NCBI GenBank assembly: GCA_947471745.1
Contig: CANJKZ010000114.1
Coordinates: 1,234,501 to 1,298,500 of the forward strand
Reading direction: 5' to 3'
DNA from: Closterium sp. Naga37s-1
Taxonomy: Eukaryota; Streptophyta; Zygnematophyceae; Desmidiales; Closteriaceae
DNA length: 64,000 bases
The notes beneath the pieces are model-generated. The model was not told the origin of the DNA. It searched no databases and was given only the letters and a program-made list of their open reading frames with translations. Position numbers and translations under genes: made by a program. Below, one piece after another: positions 39,499 to 51,100 of the stretch; position 1 is the first letter of the stretch; every line of letters starts with the position of its first letter.

Positions 39499-39894
39499 AT
39501 TGGACGCTAGGCTAGGAACAGCTGGAGCACGGAGCAAACGGAGCTAGGAGCGAGGAGCGCCAGGTGGGACTAGGCGAGGTACTGCTGGAGCACGGAGGAA
39601 AAATGAGCTAGGAACGCCAGTCTAGTAACGAACGGAGCTGGGAGTTAGCTGAGCTAGGAGCACACGGCTGGAGGAGGCAGGGCTGACGAGCCGATCGAGG
39701 AGCCAGAGGGTCGTTCGAGGGGCTGGCGGAGCGAGGAGAGACCTAGCTAACAACGAACGTCAGGACTAGCCTAAACAGCTAAGCGGAGCGGCCTCTAGCC
39801 GCGACGGTGCGAAACACTGTGAGTATGAGTGACGCGAGTGTCGAACCAACGGAGGTCGGGTGGTCCTGGGTGGTGTGCGCGCGTGATAAGGGGA

Positions 39895-40650
39895 TGTGAG
39901 CGTTTGGAAGGGGCTCTGAGCGGTTGGAAGGGGCTGTGAGCGGTTGGAAGGGGCTGTGAGCGGTTGGAAGGGGCTGTGAGCGGTTGGAAGGGGCTGTGAG
40001 CGGTTGGAAGGGGCTGTGAGCGGTTGAAAGGGGCTGTGGGCGGGTGGGAGGGGCTAGCTGGCGCCAGCTGCTGGCGGCTAGGTTCCGGTGGCTAGCTGCT
40101 GCTGGCGGCTAGCTTCTGCCTAGCCGTGCTGCTGCTGCAGGAGCACGCGCTGCTGCCTAGCCGTGCTGCTGCTGCAATGCACGCGCTGCTGCCTAGCCGT
40201 GCTGCTGCTGCAATGCACGCGCTGCTGCCTAGCCGTGCTGCTGCTGCAATGCACGCGCTGCTGCCTAGCCGTGCTGCTGCAGCAAAGCACGCGCTGCTGC
40301 TGCAATGCGCGTGCTGCAGTGGCGTGCGCGGCTGCCGCTGGCTAACGCGCGCGCTGCTGCGGGCTAAGAACGACTACGCGGGCCCGCGGGGGGGGGGGGG
40401 GAGAGTCCCTTCTGGAGCGCGACGAAACGAGGGGCCAGCGGGGCCCTGTAAACGCGACGAAAAACGAGGCCCGCGGGGGCCCTTAAACGCGACGAAAACG
40501 AGGCCCGCGGGGGCCCTTAAACGCGACGAAAACGAGGCCCGCGGGGGCCGTCCTACCCGCGACGAAACGGGGCCTAAGGGACGGGCGCCTCGGGACCGGC
40601 TAAGGGAGGGAGCGGAAGCGTGGGAGGGAGTAAAAAACCTAGTCTAATAC
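39895..40650 (-). repeat. Tandem-repeat leader of Y
   Basis: Three different arrays on the plus strand: CGGTTGGAAGGGGCTGTGAG (20 bp, about 6-7 units, 39900-40030), a 36-bp TAGCCGTGCTGCTGCTGCAA-type unit (about 40125-40290), and a ~34-bp unit containing ACGCGACGAAAACGAGGCCC (40450-40560). Confidence 0.75.
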
Positions 40651-40652
40651 CA

Positions 40653-40803
40653 TCTTAAGATAGGCTAGGAGACATGTGTCGAGAGTAATGTTTGAGTAAG
40701 GAGAGACAAGGAGATACAAATGTCGACTTAAAGTGTTGTACCCTTTAGAGGGCAACTCACTGTAGCCTATCTAACAATATATAGAATATATAAACATTTG
40801 ACA
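40653..40803 (-). repeat. 5' LTR of Y
   Basis: 151 bp, two differences from the 3' copy. Confidence 0.88.
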
Positions 40804-40808
40804 TTAGA

Positions 40809-40964
40809 GTACATGGCTAGACTAGGACTATTTATATTCCTTGTATTTTATCTTTTAATCAACTTGGTCATCTACATTCACTATGATCTGAGTTCTTACA
40901 AGACTTCCGCTACCAAACTCTACCAAGGCACTTCCTATCCTATCCAAAGATCCTTACTCTAACA
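40809..40964 (+). repeat. 5' LTR of X, second part
   Basis: Resumes the X LTR at GTACATGGCTAG and ends CTCTAACA before PBS TGGTATGAGAGC. Confidence 0.88.
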
Positions 40965-41057
40965 TGGTATGAGAGCTAGTTTGGATTATAGGATCTGCTA
41001 AAAAGGGCTTCCGACAAAGCTTCTTCATAAATTAATCTCAACATCAAGGGCATCAAC

Positions 41058-42221
41058 ATGCCAGGCGCAGACTGCGGAGAAACTGGAGAGAATCCAGTGC
41101 AACCCTCCACCAATGTCGCCTCCACCACGACGACGGTGGACACAGCTCTACTCGAGCAACTGATTTCCCGCATCAGCGCACTGGAGAGCCATCAACCAAT
41201 GAGCATTGACGGCTCGAGTTACGCCCGAAGACCTCCCGATCCTCAAGGAGCTGGATCTGAGCGATCCTTCACCTTCGACAACCGCGGAGTTCAAGGATCT
41301 GCTCAAGCACAACAAACACATTACGAGGCAATGGCTTCAATGCAGAGCAAGTTCCTCTCCACGTCGAAGCTCAGAACTACCAAGCCCTTCGACGGACAAG
41401 ATTTCTACACGTGGAGCTTTGAATTTGAGCTACTAGCTCAAGGCGCTCAGATCTGGATGTATTACGACGGGTCGTATGCATTTCCGACCAATGGCTCACC
41501 TCAGGAGAAAAGTCAGTACTACAACGAATCACTCCTGGCCTTCACCGTCCTGATACGAAACCTATCGCCTGAAGAACAGCTGAGCATTCGCCCCTTCAAG
41601 AACGAACGGGCGCCCGCGCAACAGTCCTGGGAACACCTGCGCACCTGCCACATGGCAACAGACTCGGTGACACTTAGTCGCCTGCTCAACCAGCTGAACA
41701 ACGTCAAGATGTTTCTCCGCGAGAAGGCCGGCCCATACATCAACCGCTGCAGGAACCTGAGAGATCAATTCAGGAAAAGCGGCGGAAACTTCCCTGACGA
41801 TATGTTCGTCACTATCATCCTCGCTGGATTGAGCCCGGAATGGCGCCAATGCAAGTCACTCCTTCGCACGCAAGGAACCCTCAGCGAAACTGCCCTCTGC
41901 TCCACGCTTCTCTCCGAGCAGAAGGAAATCGACCTGTACAACGAACGAGGCAACAAGAAGGAGAAGATCGCCTTTTACGCTCAAGCGCCACCAGACAAGA
42001 AAAGACTCTTCTGCAAGTACTGCAAGAAGACTGGGCACATGATTCAAGACTGCTGGAAGCTGAACGGCAACAACAACAACCAGAAGGGTGCCGCTGCTCA
42101 CCAGCAAGGAGGAGCCGCAGCGCGCAACCAAACTGTGTCGCCGCCAGCCGTCGCCAGCACGTCCCAAGCCCGACGCGTCTCTCTGCGAACACAAGCGACA
42201 AGGGCAAAAGCAAGGTCTTGA
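41058..42221 (+). CDS. Copia X Gag (UBN2 domain and CCHC knuckle)
   Basis: 387 codons. The N-terminal Ser/Thr-rich part is followed by the copia Gag core (TTKPFDGQDFYTWSFEFE, then LSRLLNQLNNVKM) and a canonical knuckle CKYCKKTGHMIQDC at 42012-42053, then a Gln/Ala-rich tail. It would form the capsid and bind RNA. It ends at TGA 42219-42221, and the pol frame lies one base back relative to it. No sure slippery site was identified, so either a frameshift mutation or a recoding event separates them. The gag itself has no internal damage. Confidence 0.85.
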   Translation: MPGADCGETGENPVQPSTNVASTTTTVDTALLEQLISRISALESHQPMSIDGSSYARRPPDPQGAGSERSFTFDNRGVQGSAQAQQTHYEAMASMQSKFLSTSKLRTTKPFDGQDFYTWSFEFELLAQGAQIWMYYDGSYAFPTNGSPQEKSQYYNESLLAFTVLIRNLSPEEQLSIRPFKNERAPAQQSWEHLRTCHMATDSVTLSRLLNQLNNVKMFLREKAGPYINRCRNLRDQFRKSGGNFPDDMFVTIILAGLSPEWRQCKSLLRTQGTLSETALCSTLLSEQKEIDLYNERGNKKEKIAFYAQAPPDKKRLFCKYCKKTGHMIQDCWKLNGNNNNQKGAAAHQQGGAAARNQTVSPPAVASTSQARRVSLRTQATRAKARS

Positions 42222-45200
42222 CTTGCATGGTGCATCGTGGACCACCTCGCCCCAACCGTCACTACCGTTTCTTCCGCAGCTGGGAAGACATGTTCGCAGA
42301 CCCGCCTCTGGAGCGGCCCGAAGGATCAGTCAAAGAAGAAGAGGAGAATGATCCAACCTACGACGAGTTGACGGTCGGACGGATGCAGTTTGACTGGGAA
42401 GCGCCGGAGTGGATTCAGGAGTCGCCACCTGCACGCATCGTAGGCGACGACGAAGAATGTTACTACGACTACGAAAACGATCACGACATGGAACACCACA
42501 TCACTCCGAAGCTTGCCAATCTGGCCAAAGCAAGAAAGGAGGTCAACACATGGTACCTGGACAGCTGTTGCGGACAACACATGGTGTCAACAGACATCTT
42601 CATCCTCAACAGAGAGCGACTCTCCAACGAAGTCGAAATCACCGTTGCGAACAGTCAAACCATCTACGCCAGAGCTCGTGGCCAAATCCAGCAGGAGTCA
42701 CATGACACCGGTTACTGCATCCACATCAGCGACGTCCTCATTGTGCCGGAACTCCGGTACAACCTTCTGTCCTTGCACCAGCTGATGAAGTGCGGAGTCA
42801 GCCTGCAAACCACCGAAAACGAGATGCATTTAATCTACGACGGGATCTTCATCGGAAAGGCGACAAGTGTGGAAGGTGTCTTCGTGCTCGACTTCGAGTC
42901 ACCAAGAACCACCGGCGACAACGAACACATCCTTGTTCTTGACCCTCCAGGTCACCCGTCGCCGCCAAGATGGAGTCACCCAGAAGAGACCGATTATCAA
43001 CAACCCGGCCTCGACGGAACCTTCTGCGCTCTTGCCGTACCCGTTGCCTCGACCACGAACCCTGCAGACACTGGACCACAGGTGGTGGAAGAAGGCGAAG
43101 AAATCACATCAGAAACAGCAGCTACAACAACGGAAACGGCCAACACTGAAGCCGGAGGATGGGCACGAGCAATCTGGCCTCGCGTCGAGCAACCTACTGG
43201 TTGGAACACCACCGAAGGCTGGGACGCCGTGGACACACGCTGGATCATGGAAAACACTGCGTTCGGAGAAGCTGTTGCAGCTGAAAATGGATGGGGCAAC
43301 ATCGCCGACGCACCTGCAGAAGAAGAAGCAGCAGAGGAACCGGAAATTACTGAAGAGGCACCAGAAGCCGAGGAGGAGGAGCCACTGACAGAATACGGAC
43401 CTCACCTGCTTCCCATCACAACGGACGGCAGAGACTATCTTCGCCTCGAGACAAGGGGAGTGGCGATCGGCGATACCCCATTCGATGAAGACGAGGCTGC
43501 GCAACACGAAGATCGCCACGCACGAACTTCGCGTCCAGAAAAGCCATTGGAGCTACCGGTGACGATGGACACCGTCACCACCGGCGACACAAGCGGAACG
43601 TATCATGGGGTGACAATTCAAGCAGCGGCAGTCCAAGTCACCGTGCCCGATGAACCTGCGGACGCAACAAGGCAAGAAACAGCGGAGGAGATATTAGCGC
43701 GCGAGAAGGAGCTGTACACGCGCACTAAGGGATATCGGGCCGACGGAGACATCTGGCATCAACGCATGGGACACCCATCAATCGAAGTGCTCAACAACTG
43801 CATCAACGCAAATGTTTTTGCGGCAGACGCACTGTTGCTGCCCGATGGCAAACTGCTGAAACCACGAACCGACCTGCCTACCTGCACCGTCTGCCCGGAA
43901 GCTGCGCTCCGCCACACGCCCTTCGCTGAGAAGATTCCTGGAGCTGAGCGATATAAACCACTGGAGAAAGTCTACAGCGACTTTTTAATGCTCACGGCGA
44001 AAGGAGCCGGCGGGGAACAATACACCCTTACCTTCATCGATGCCGGCACACGCTTCGTCTGGGCCGTTAACGTCCGGGATCGCTACCTCGCCTACGCTTG
44101 CTTCGCAATCTGGCTCGCTATGGCAGAAAATCAAAGCAACGGCTACAAGCTGAAGGGGTTCCAGACAGACGGAGCCCTGGAATACCTGTCGGACGACTTC
44201 AAAACCCTGTGCAAGCAGAAGGGGATCAAGAGGATGATCTCCTTGCCTTACGCCCACGAACAGCAGGGATTGGCCGAGAGAACCAACAGGAGCCTCGCGA
44301 CAAAAATGCGAGCCCTCATGAAGCAGTCAGCTGTGCCAACCAAGTACTGGCCCTTTGCAATGGCACATGCAGTTCGGCTGCACAACATGCTCTCCTCGAA
44401 GGCACTGCCCAACAACAGTTCACCCTTCAAGGAGTGGACCGGAAAACACCCTGACACACGCATGCTGCGAGTCTTCGGGTGCATGGTACAGTACCGCCCT
44501 CACACTGCCCGAACCGGAAAATTTGAAGATCGCGCTCGCTGGGGCATTCACCTCGGAATCGAATCCGAATAACACGCCTGGACAATCCTGGATTTCGCCA
44601 CCCACCAGCTCACGCGTTCACGTGACTGCATCTTCTACGAAAGACTGACTCTGCCACTGTACCGCCAGCACTGCACTGCACAAAACGCACCAGACAACGT
44701 TTTCCAGGGACAGCACAGCTACGCCAATGACGAGGACGAAGTTGACGTGGCGGGAGAACAACCGGACGAGGCAGCAGCTGACGTGGCAGACGAGGCACCC
44801 TTCATCCCCGTTACGGAGCAGCTCGGCACTCCTGCACACTTCCCAACCAACATCGATCCCCATGAAGCAGTACAGGCACAGCACGATTATGCAAGTGCAG
44901 AAATGCACTCACCCATGAATGAAGACCCAGCTCGCGACTCATCCCGCGACACCTTTCGCGACATCCCTGGCGACGACGACGTGGTCGAAGTTACCACCAC
45001 AGCCGAATCCAACCTCACAGGCCTTCGCATTCTTGGCCTCGCTGTCGCCGTTCGGGGTAACCAGCAGCTGATCGAGCCCACCACCGTTCGCCAAGCTCTC
45101 AGCGGGCCCGATGCTGAGAAGTGGAGAGCCGCCATGGCCGCCGAAGTCGCTGCACTCCAACGCCGCGGCACCTGGAAGCTGGTACCACGCCGCCACGCAA

Positions 45201-46647
45201 AAGGGAGGAAAATCCTTACAGGGAAGTGGGTCTTCCGCATCAAAACTCTCGCCGACGGAACGGTCGAGAAATTCAAAGCGCGCTAGGTGGTTCGCGGATT
45301 CGAGCAGACACAATTTGTGGACTACGACCAGACATTCGCTCCCGTCGGTCGTCATACCTCAGTGCGCATCCTTCTCTGCATCGCCGCCGTGAAACAGCGC
45401 CCGCTTCGCAAGATCGACGTCTCCAACGCGTTCCTCTACGTGATCGTCGATGCTATCATCTACGTCGAGCAGCCACATGCGTTCGAAGAAGTCGGCGAAG
45501 CAGTCTGCCTCCTGCAAAAATCTCTGTACGGCATCAAGCAGGCACCACGCCTGTGGCAGCAGCATCTTCACGGAGTTCTCATCGAGCTCGGCTTCCAGCA
45601 GCTTCCCCACGATCAGGGGATGTACCGCCTCGAATCCCGCGGCCACTTCATCCTGCTCGTCGCCTACGTCGACGATCTTCTCTACACCGGCGACGACAAC
45701 GACCTGCTCGATCGCTTCGAACGCAAAATTCAAGAGAAGCTGGAGGTCACGATCGACCATGAGGTCACTCAATTCCTCGGCCTCAACATCACTCAGACCG
45801 CGGACACAATTCATCTCTCCGCCGCAAAGTACGCCGAGACTCTCGCTAAGAAGTTCGGGATAGCTCCCGTCGGCGTTACCACCCCGTTCCCCATTCCTCC
45901 GCCTAACCACGAGCCCGACACTACTCCGCTCTCACCGGCTGATCACCGTCTCTACCAGCAGCAGCTCGGATGCCTACTGTTCGCCGCCGTCACATGCCGC
46001 CCGGACTTATCCTACATCGCCAGCCAGCTCGCCCAGTACCTGCGCCGACCTGAAGGGGAGAACCTAGCAGACCTGCGCCGCGCCTTACAGTACTTCATCT
46101 CTACGCCCGACGTCGGTCTCACCTACAAGGCCAACTTAACAGCCCCACTACAACTCACCGGCTACGTGATGCTGACCACGCAGGGGACGCAGACAACAGG
46201 AGGTCCCGCACAGGCTTCATTTTCAAACTTGAGCCTGCAGGAACCATCTCCTGGAACTCCAACAAACAAGAACTCATCGCCCTCTCGTCAGCAGAAGCAG
46301 AATTCATCGCATCAAGCGCAGCAGTTTGCGAAGGACTCTATCTCACGGAACTCCTGCAGGAAACGAAGACGGCGATGAACGGGTCCTTTAAGTTACACTG
46401 CGACAACCAGAGCGCGATCAAAATCGCAAACAGGCCAGGCTTCGTCAACCGCACGAAACACATCGCCCTGCGTTACTTCTTCGTGAAGGACGAAATCGAC
46501 AAAGGGAAGGTCCAGCTCATCTACTGTCCAACTGGCGAAATGGCAGCTGATTTTCTCACGAAGAAACTGCCACGTCAGAAGTTCCAGTACTGCTCGGACC
46601 TGTGCGGAGTCACTCGCAAAAGCCACGTGGCGCACCTCCAGGAATGA
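42190..46647 (+). pseudogene. Copia X pol, degenerate
   Basis: The protease region reads WYLDSCCGQHMV near 42560, so the catalytic D-[ST]-G is D-S-C. Integrase has WHQRMGHPS, CTVC, FQTDGALEY and GLAERTN. Stops are TAA 44570-44572 and TAG 45284-45286 (in KAR-stop-VVRGF). RT has YVDD near 45669. A base is lost near 46165, after which RNase H continues in another frame (CDNQSAIKI, then DFLTKKLP) to TGA 46645-46647. Inactive as read. Confidence 0.85.
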
Positions 46648-46654
46648 AGGGGAG

Positions 46655-47124
46655 TGTTGGAGTGTGAAGGGAATTATACTTAGCATTCCCGTAGGTGCAG
46701 CAGTATCGCACCTGACCTTGTCGAAGCAGCAACTACCGCAATATCGGATCAGCCCGTATCAAGGGCAGGAAGGTCAACAGTCGCAAGAGTCAACTGTCGC
46801 GACTGTTGACCATCTGGACCGACGCTTCACTTACCATCGAGGAATGGCAACAGGCGTAACCGTACAGGTTACATGCAGCGACTCGGTAACAAGAAAGGAA
46901 GTACAACAGTCAGAGTCACTGTAGAAATGCCTGTAAAACAATTATAATAAGGGAATGTACCCCTTAGAGTACATGGCTAGACTAGGACTATTTATATTCC
47001 TTGTATTATATCTTTTAATCAACTTGGTCATCTACATTCACTATGATCTGAGTTCTTACAAGACTTCCGCTACCAAACTCTACCAAGGCACTTCCTATCC
47101 TATCCAAAGATCCTTACTCTAACA
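46655..47124 (+). repeat. 3' LTR of X
   Basis: 470 bp, complete, preceded by purine tract GAAGGGGAG. Confidence 0.9.
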
Positions 47125-47129
47125 CAATA

Positions 47130-47827
47130 CTTGCAGCAAGGTTCGGGCTAGCCCCGAAGCGCAGGCCGACTCAGGCTAGGACATCTATGCATGGTTTGGC
47201 AAATGTGGCCCGCGAAGGCGGACGAAGAAACAGTTGGTCCTGTACGCGATGTTGAGGTTCGCGGTAAGGAATGCCAAAAATTTCCTTAGATTACCCCCCT
47301 CCCCAAGAAGCCCTTCCGCTACGCGAGTGCGTGTAGATCGCGGAATCCTCGGCTTCGCAGGTACATTTGGAGGACAGGATGGTTTTGTCAGAATCCCAGT
47401 CACTAGACCACTGGGATAAAAGGGCTTGTTAAGTAGCGGGTCAGTGCGCCCACAACCCCCAGGCCAGCGAGCCTGTAACCCTTCCCTAGGATCAATCGGG
47501 CATCCCCAGTGTTGGTTTTTAGACAGGTTTTCGATGTTGGCTAGGGGCACCCAGCTATCTTCTGTGGGGGTGCGGTCCTTCCAGCGAATGAGGAACTCAA
47601 TCCTGTGGGCTCCTGTTGGGTGGCAAATCCGATGGCCCTGAATTTCCTTGGGGTCGACGATCGGCTCTGATGCAGAACGCGTCATCGATGGAGTGTGATG
47701 GCGTGGTAGTTGGCTCGTGGTTGGGATGCATGGGCGAAGTAAGTTGACGTGGAACGACGGGATGATGTACCCGTCGGCAGGTAGCAGGAGGTGGGCGGTA
47801 ACGGGCGTGATCATGTGGCTGACTTAG
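47130..47827 (-). pseudogene. Gypsy G fragment: integrase C-terminus and chromodomain
   Basis: Minus strand encodes ADGYIIPSFHVNLLRPC, then a chromodomain-like segment (FLIRWKDRTPTEDSWVP), with a stop near 47185. Chromodomains mark chromovirus Ty3/gypsy integrases and guide insertion to chromatin. At 47827 the sequence breaks at the Z target site and resumes at 55242. Joined across Z, the frame reads YCGPF, a TAA, then VSHMITP. Confidence 0.75.
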
Positions 47828-47953
47828 TGAGAAGAAACGAGGAATGAGAATGACTAAGGGAAAGTTGGGTACAAAATGTAAACCCTAGAAAACTGTACCC
47901 CATATGTGCTACCCCACTATAGCCTACAGTAGCTATGTCATATAAATCTGACA
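47828..47953 (-). repeat. 3' LTR of Z
   Basis: 126 bp, adjacent to the purine tract TATGGGGGTG in element sense. Confidence 0.92.
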
Positions 47954-47985
47954 CACCCCCATAGGCAAAGTGGGGGAGAACAAGG

Positions 47986-48077
47986 GGTCACAAGACCAGT
48001 CAAGCAAAGCAAAGCAAGCTCAGGGTGGATCACAAAGTCACCACACATTCCGAGCACAAGTTCAAGGCCACAAGGCC
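47986..48077 (-). ncRNA. Candidate structured RNA element, Z copy
   Basis: In element sense: H1 GGCC-TTGT-GGCC (48077-48066), H2 GTGG-N12-CCAC (48044-48025), H3 GGTC-TTGT-GACC (47997-47986). Confidence 0.5.
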
Positions 48078-48162
48078 AGTTCACATGCAGGATTACATAT
48101 ATATATAAGGCTAGACAAGCAAGAGCAGGTGTATATATATATATGCAACAGTACAAACAAGG

Positions 48163-51100
48163 TCAAGGGGTGAGCAAGTGAGGCAAGGTAGGCACAAGAC
48201 CCAGCTGAGTACAGAAGCGCTGATGATCACAAGGAGCAAGTGCCTTGGTGAAGATATCAGCAGTGTTGGCCTGAGAGGCCACGTACGCAAGCCGCAGCTG
48301 ACCACGCTGCTGTAGCTCACGAGCAAGGAAGTAGCGGAGAGCAATGTGCTTCGTTCTGTGCTCCAGTCTCTGCTCTCGACACAAGGCCAGCATGGCCTTG
48401 TTGTCTACGTACAGCACTGGAGGAGAACAAGGCGGCTCTCCGAGGTCAGTCAGCAGGTAGGTGAGCCAGCGAAGCTCCTGTGCAGCCATGGCCCCGGCGT
48501 AGATCTCAGCCTCACAACTGGAGCCGAGAACAGAAGACGAGCGGGTAGCCCGCCACGAAACAGAGCCGGAACCAAGGCTGAAGGTGTAACCCTGTGACGA
48601 CCGCTGCGTAGCCTGGTCGTCAGCCCAAGAAGCGTCTGCGTGCCCAGTGAGGACCACTGGACTCTGCCCTCCAAGCACAAGCCCCATGCCCGACGTACTG
48701 CACAAGTAACGCAACACCCTCTTCGCTGCAGCCATGTGCTCCGGTCTGTGTCTCCCAGGAGCAACATAGCGTGCGAGAATGCTAAGAGGGTATGCGAGGT
48801 CAGGTCGTGTGCAGGTCATCAGGTACATGAGGCAGCCAACAAGCTCTGGGTACGGGCCACTCGACTCTACGGACTCATCCGAAGGCAGAGCTGAGAGCGA
48901 GTGGCGAGTAGGCAGAGGAGTGGCCTGAGGCGAGGAGTACGTGAAGCCGAAGCGCTGAAGGACCTGCTGCACCATGTGTGACTGCGTCAGGGTAATGGTG
49001 CGGCGTGCTCTGTCCCGGGTGATCTGCAAGCCAAGGTAGCTGCGCAGTTCACCCAGGTCTGTGCACGTGTGTCTCTTCTGCAGCTCGGACTTCACGTGGG
49101 CGAGTCCAGCAGTGTCAGCTGTGGCAAAGACCAAGTCGTCGACGTACACGAGGATGTAGAACGGCGGCAAAGAAGTGTCGGTGCGCAGAAACAGCGACGG
49201 GTCGGCAGTAGAGGGAGCAAACCCAAGAGCCGCAAGTGTAGTCCTCAGTGTGTCGTGCCACTCACGCGGTGCCTGGCGGAGACCGTAGACTGGCCGCCGG
49301 AGGCTCCACTGGGTGCCAGGAGGAAAAGACCCAGTGAAGCCAGGTGGGCGACGCAGCCAGATCTCCTCGTGCAGGCTGCCCTGCAAGAAAGCAGTGCTGA
49401 AGTCAAGAGAGTGCAGCTCGTAGTCGCGGTGAGCAGCTATGTGCAGCAGTACCCGAAGAGTGGTCATCTTCGGGGTGGGAGAGAAGGTCTGAAAGTAGTC
49501 AACTCCCTGCCGCTGACTGAAGCCACGAGCCACGTAACGTGCCTTGAAGACAGGTGGAGAACCCGGCGGTCGCTTCACCCTGAAAATCCACATGCCACTG
49601 ACGATGTTCGCCCCAGGCGGGGGAACCTCGTGAACGTAGGTGCCTGTGGACTTCCAGGAAGCCATCTGTGTGTCCATAGCTGCCTGCCACTGAGAGGAGT
49701 AGGGACCCTCTATCGCCTCCGCGTAAGAGCGCGGAGTCGGGATGTCAAGTGCATCCGGGTCTCCCTCAGGGGTAAGCAATACGGACACGAGATGAGGTGA
49801 AGCAGCAGCCAAACACTGGAACTCCTCCTGCCTGTCCTCAAGGACGTCCGTGCCAAGGGCACACTCACCCCCGACGGACGGAGGACAGACAGACTCAGAC
49901 TCAACGACAAGACTAGCAGCGTATTCGAGACGACAGCGAGCAGCAAAGTCGACGAGCTCAGCAACTAGGGCAGACGCAGCAGTGGACTCAAAGGAAGGGT
50001 CAGTGACGACAGTAGCAAGGAGACGCGTGACAGTAGGACTGGCAGCACGAAGAGAGTCCGACTCCGGGTCGGGAAGAGCAGGAAGAGAGGACTCAGGAGG
50101 AGAAGGCAAAGGGGCACGCAGAGGAGCAGTGGACGGATGCAGAGACATCCGGTGCGTGCCAGGGACAGGAGGAGGACGCTGACGCGAACCACGGCCACTA
50201 GTGCGAGCAAGACGGACAGGCGACGCAGGGCGAGACGCAGGCTCACGACGCTCAGCCAGACCTCCAGTAGGACCAGTGTAGGGAGAAGGAGCGGGCAGTG
50301 TGAAGGCCGGCTGTAACTGTAACTGGGACGGGACAGGCTGTGGACACTCGAAGGGAGGAGGAGGACCAGTAGAAGGCGGGAGACCAAGAACCTGCTGAAG
50401 GAGCGGAACGAAGTACGGCCGAGGCCACGCGGCGACTCCAGACACAGCAGGGACAGCACCAGTACCCCCAGCGGCAGCACCAGCGCCAGCAGCACCTCCA
50501 GCTCCAGTACCTCCAGCAGCACCAGTAGCACCCCCAGCAGGACCGCCTCCAGGACCGACAGCAGTAGCCTCAGCGCCAACACCCTCAGCAGCTCCAGCTC
50601 CAGGCGTACCCGCAGGCCCAGCAGCTCCAGTACTCCCAGTACGAGCACCTCCGGGACCCGCGGCACCAGCACCCGCAGCAGTCGAAGAACCTCCAGCTCC
50701 AGCAGCACGCCTCCAGCGTCGGGCAAACCACTCTCGCAGCTCCTGTGGAGAGAGTGGCTCCCGCCGAGACGAAGCACCCGGAGAACCTCCAGGCTCAGCA
50801 CCGCCAGACGCCACACGAGCAGGCCCAGCTCCCTCAGGCTCCGCACCCCCAGGCTCAGCACCTCCAGGCGTAGCACCCCCAGGCTCAGCACCCCCAGGCG
50901 TAGCACCCCCAGGCTCAGCACCCCCAGTAGTAGCACCCCCAGGCTCAGCACCCCCAGGCTCAGCACCCCCAGTAGTAGCACCCTCAGGCTCAGCACCCCC
51001 AGGCGTAGCACCCACACGCTCAGCACCCCCAGAGTCAGCACCCCCAGGCTCAGCACCCTCAGCAGCACCAGAGTCACCAGTAACCTCGACAGGCTCGACT

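Larger units (their letters stand above)
33231..40803 (-). mobile_element. Ty1/copia retrotransposon Y inserted in the X 5' LTR
   Basis: 7573 bp with target duplication TTAGA (33226-33230 and 40804-40808). The 151-bp LTRs (33231-33381 and 40653-40803) differ at two bases. In element orientation they begin TGTCAAATG but end CTTAAGA rather than CA. PBS TGGTATTAGAC follows the 5' LTR. It belongs to the same lineage as V, Z and W, but the coding region is broken. Confidence 0.88.
32917..47124 (+). mobile_element. Ty1/copia retrotransposon X, split by Y
   Basis: The 470-bp LTRs start TGTTGGAGTG and end CTTACTCTAACA. The 3' copy is 46655-47124; the 5' copy is 32917-33230 plus 40809-40964, interrupted by element Y. 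The LTR copies differ at about five positions. PBS TGGTATGAGAGC follows at 40965. The gag is UBN2/CCHC type and the pol is degenerate, in a lineage distinct from V, Y, Z and W. Flanking pentamers are CGATG and CAATA, so no clear target duplication. Confidence 0.88.

Noticed and set aside
41840..42221. Programmed -1 frameshift between X gag and pol
   Set aside because: X pol also has stops and another indel, and I could not point to a convincing slippery heptamer; left open as mutation rather than recoding.
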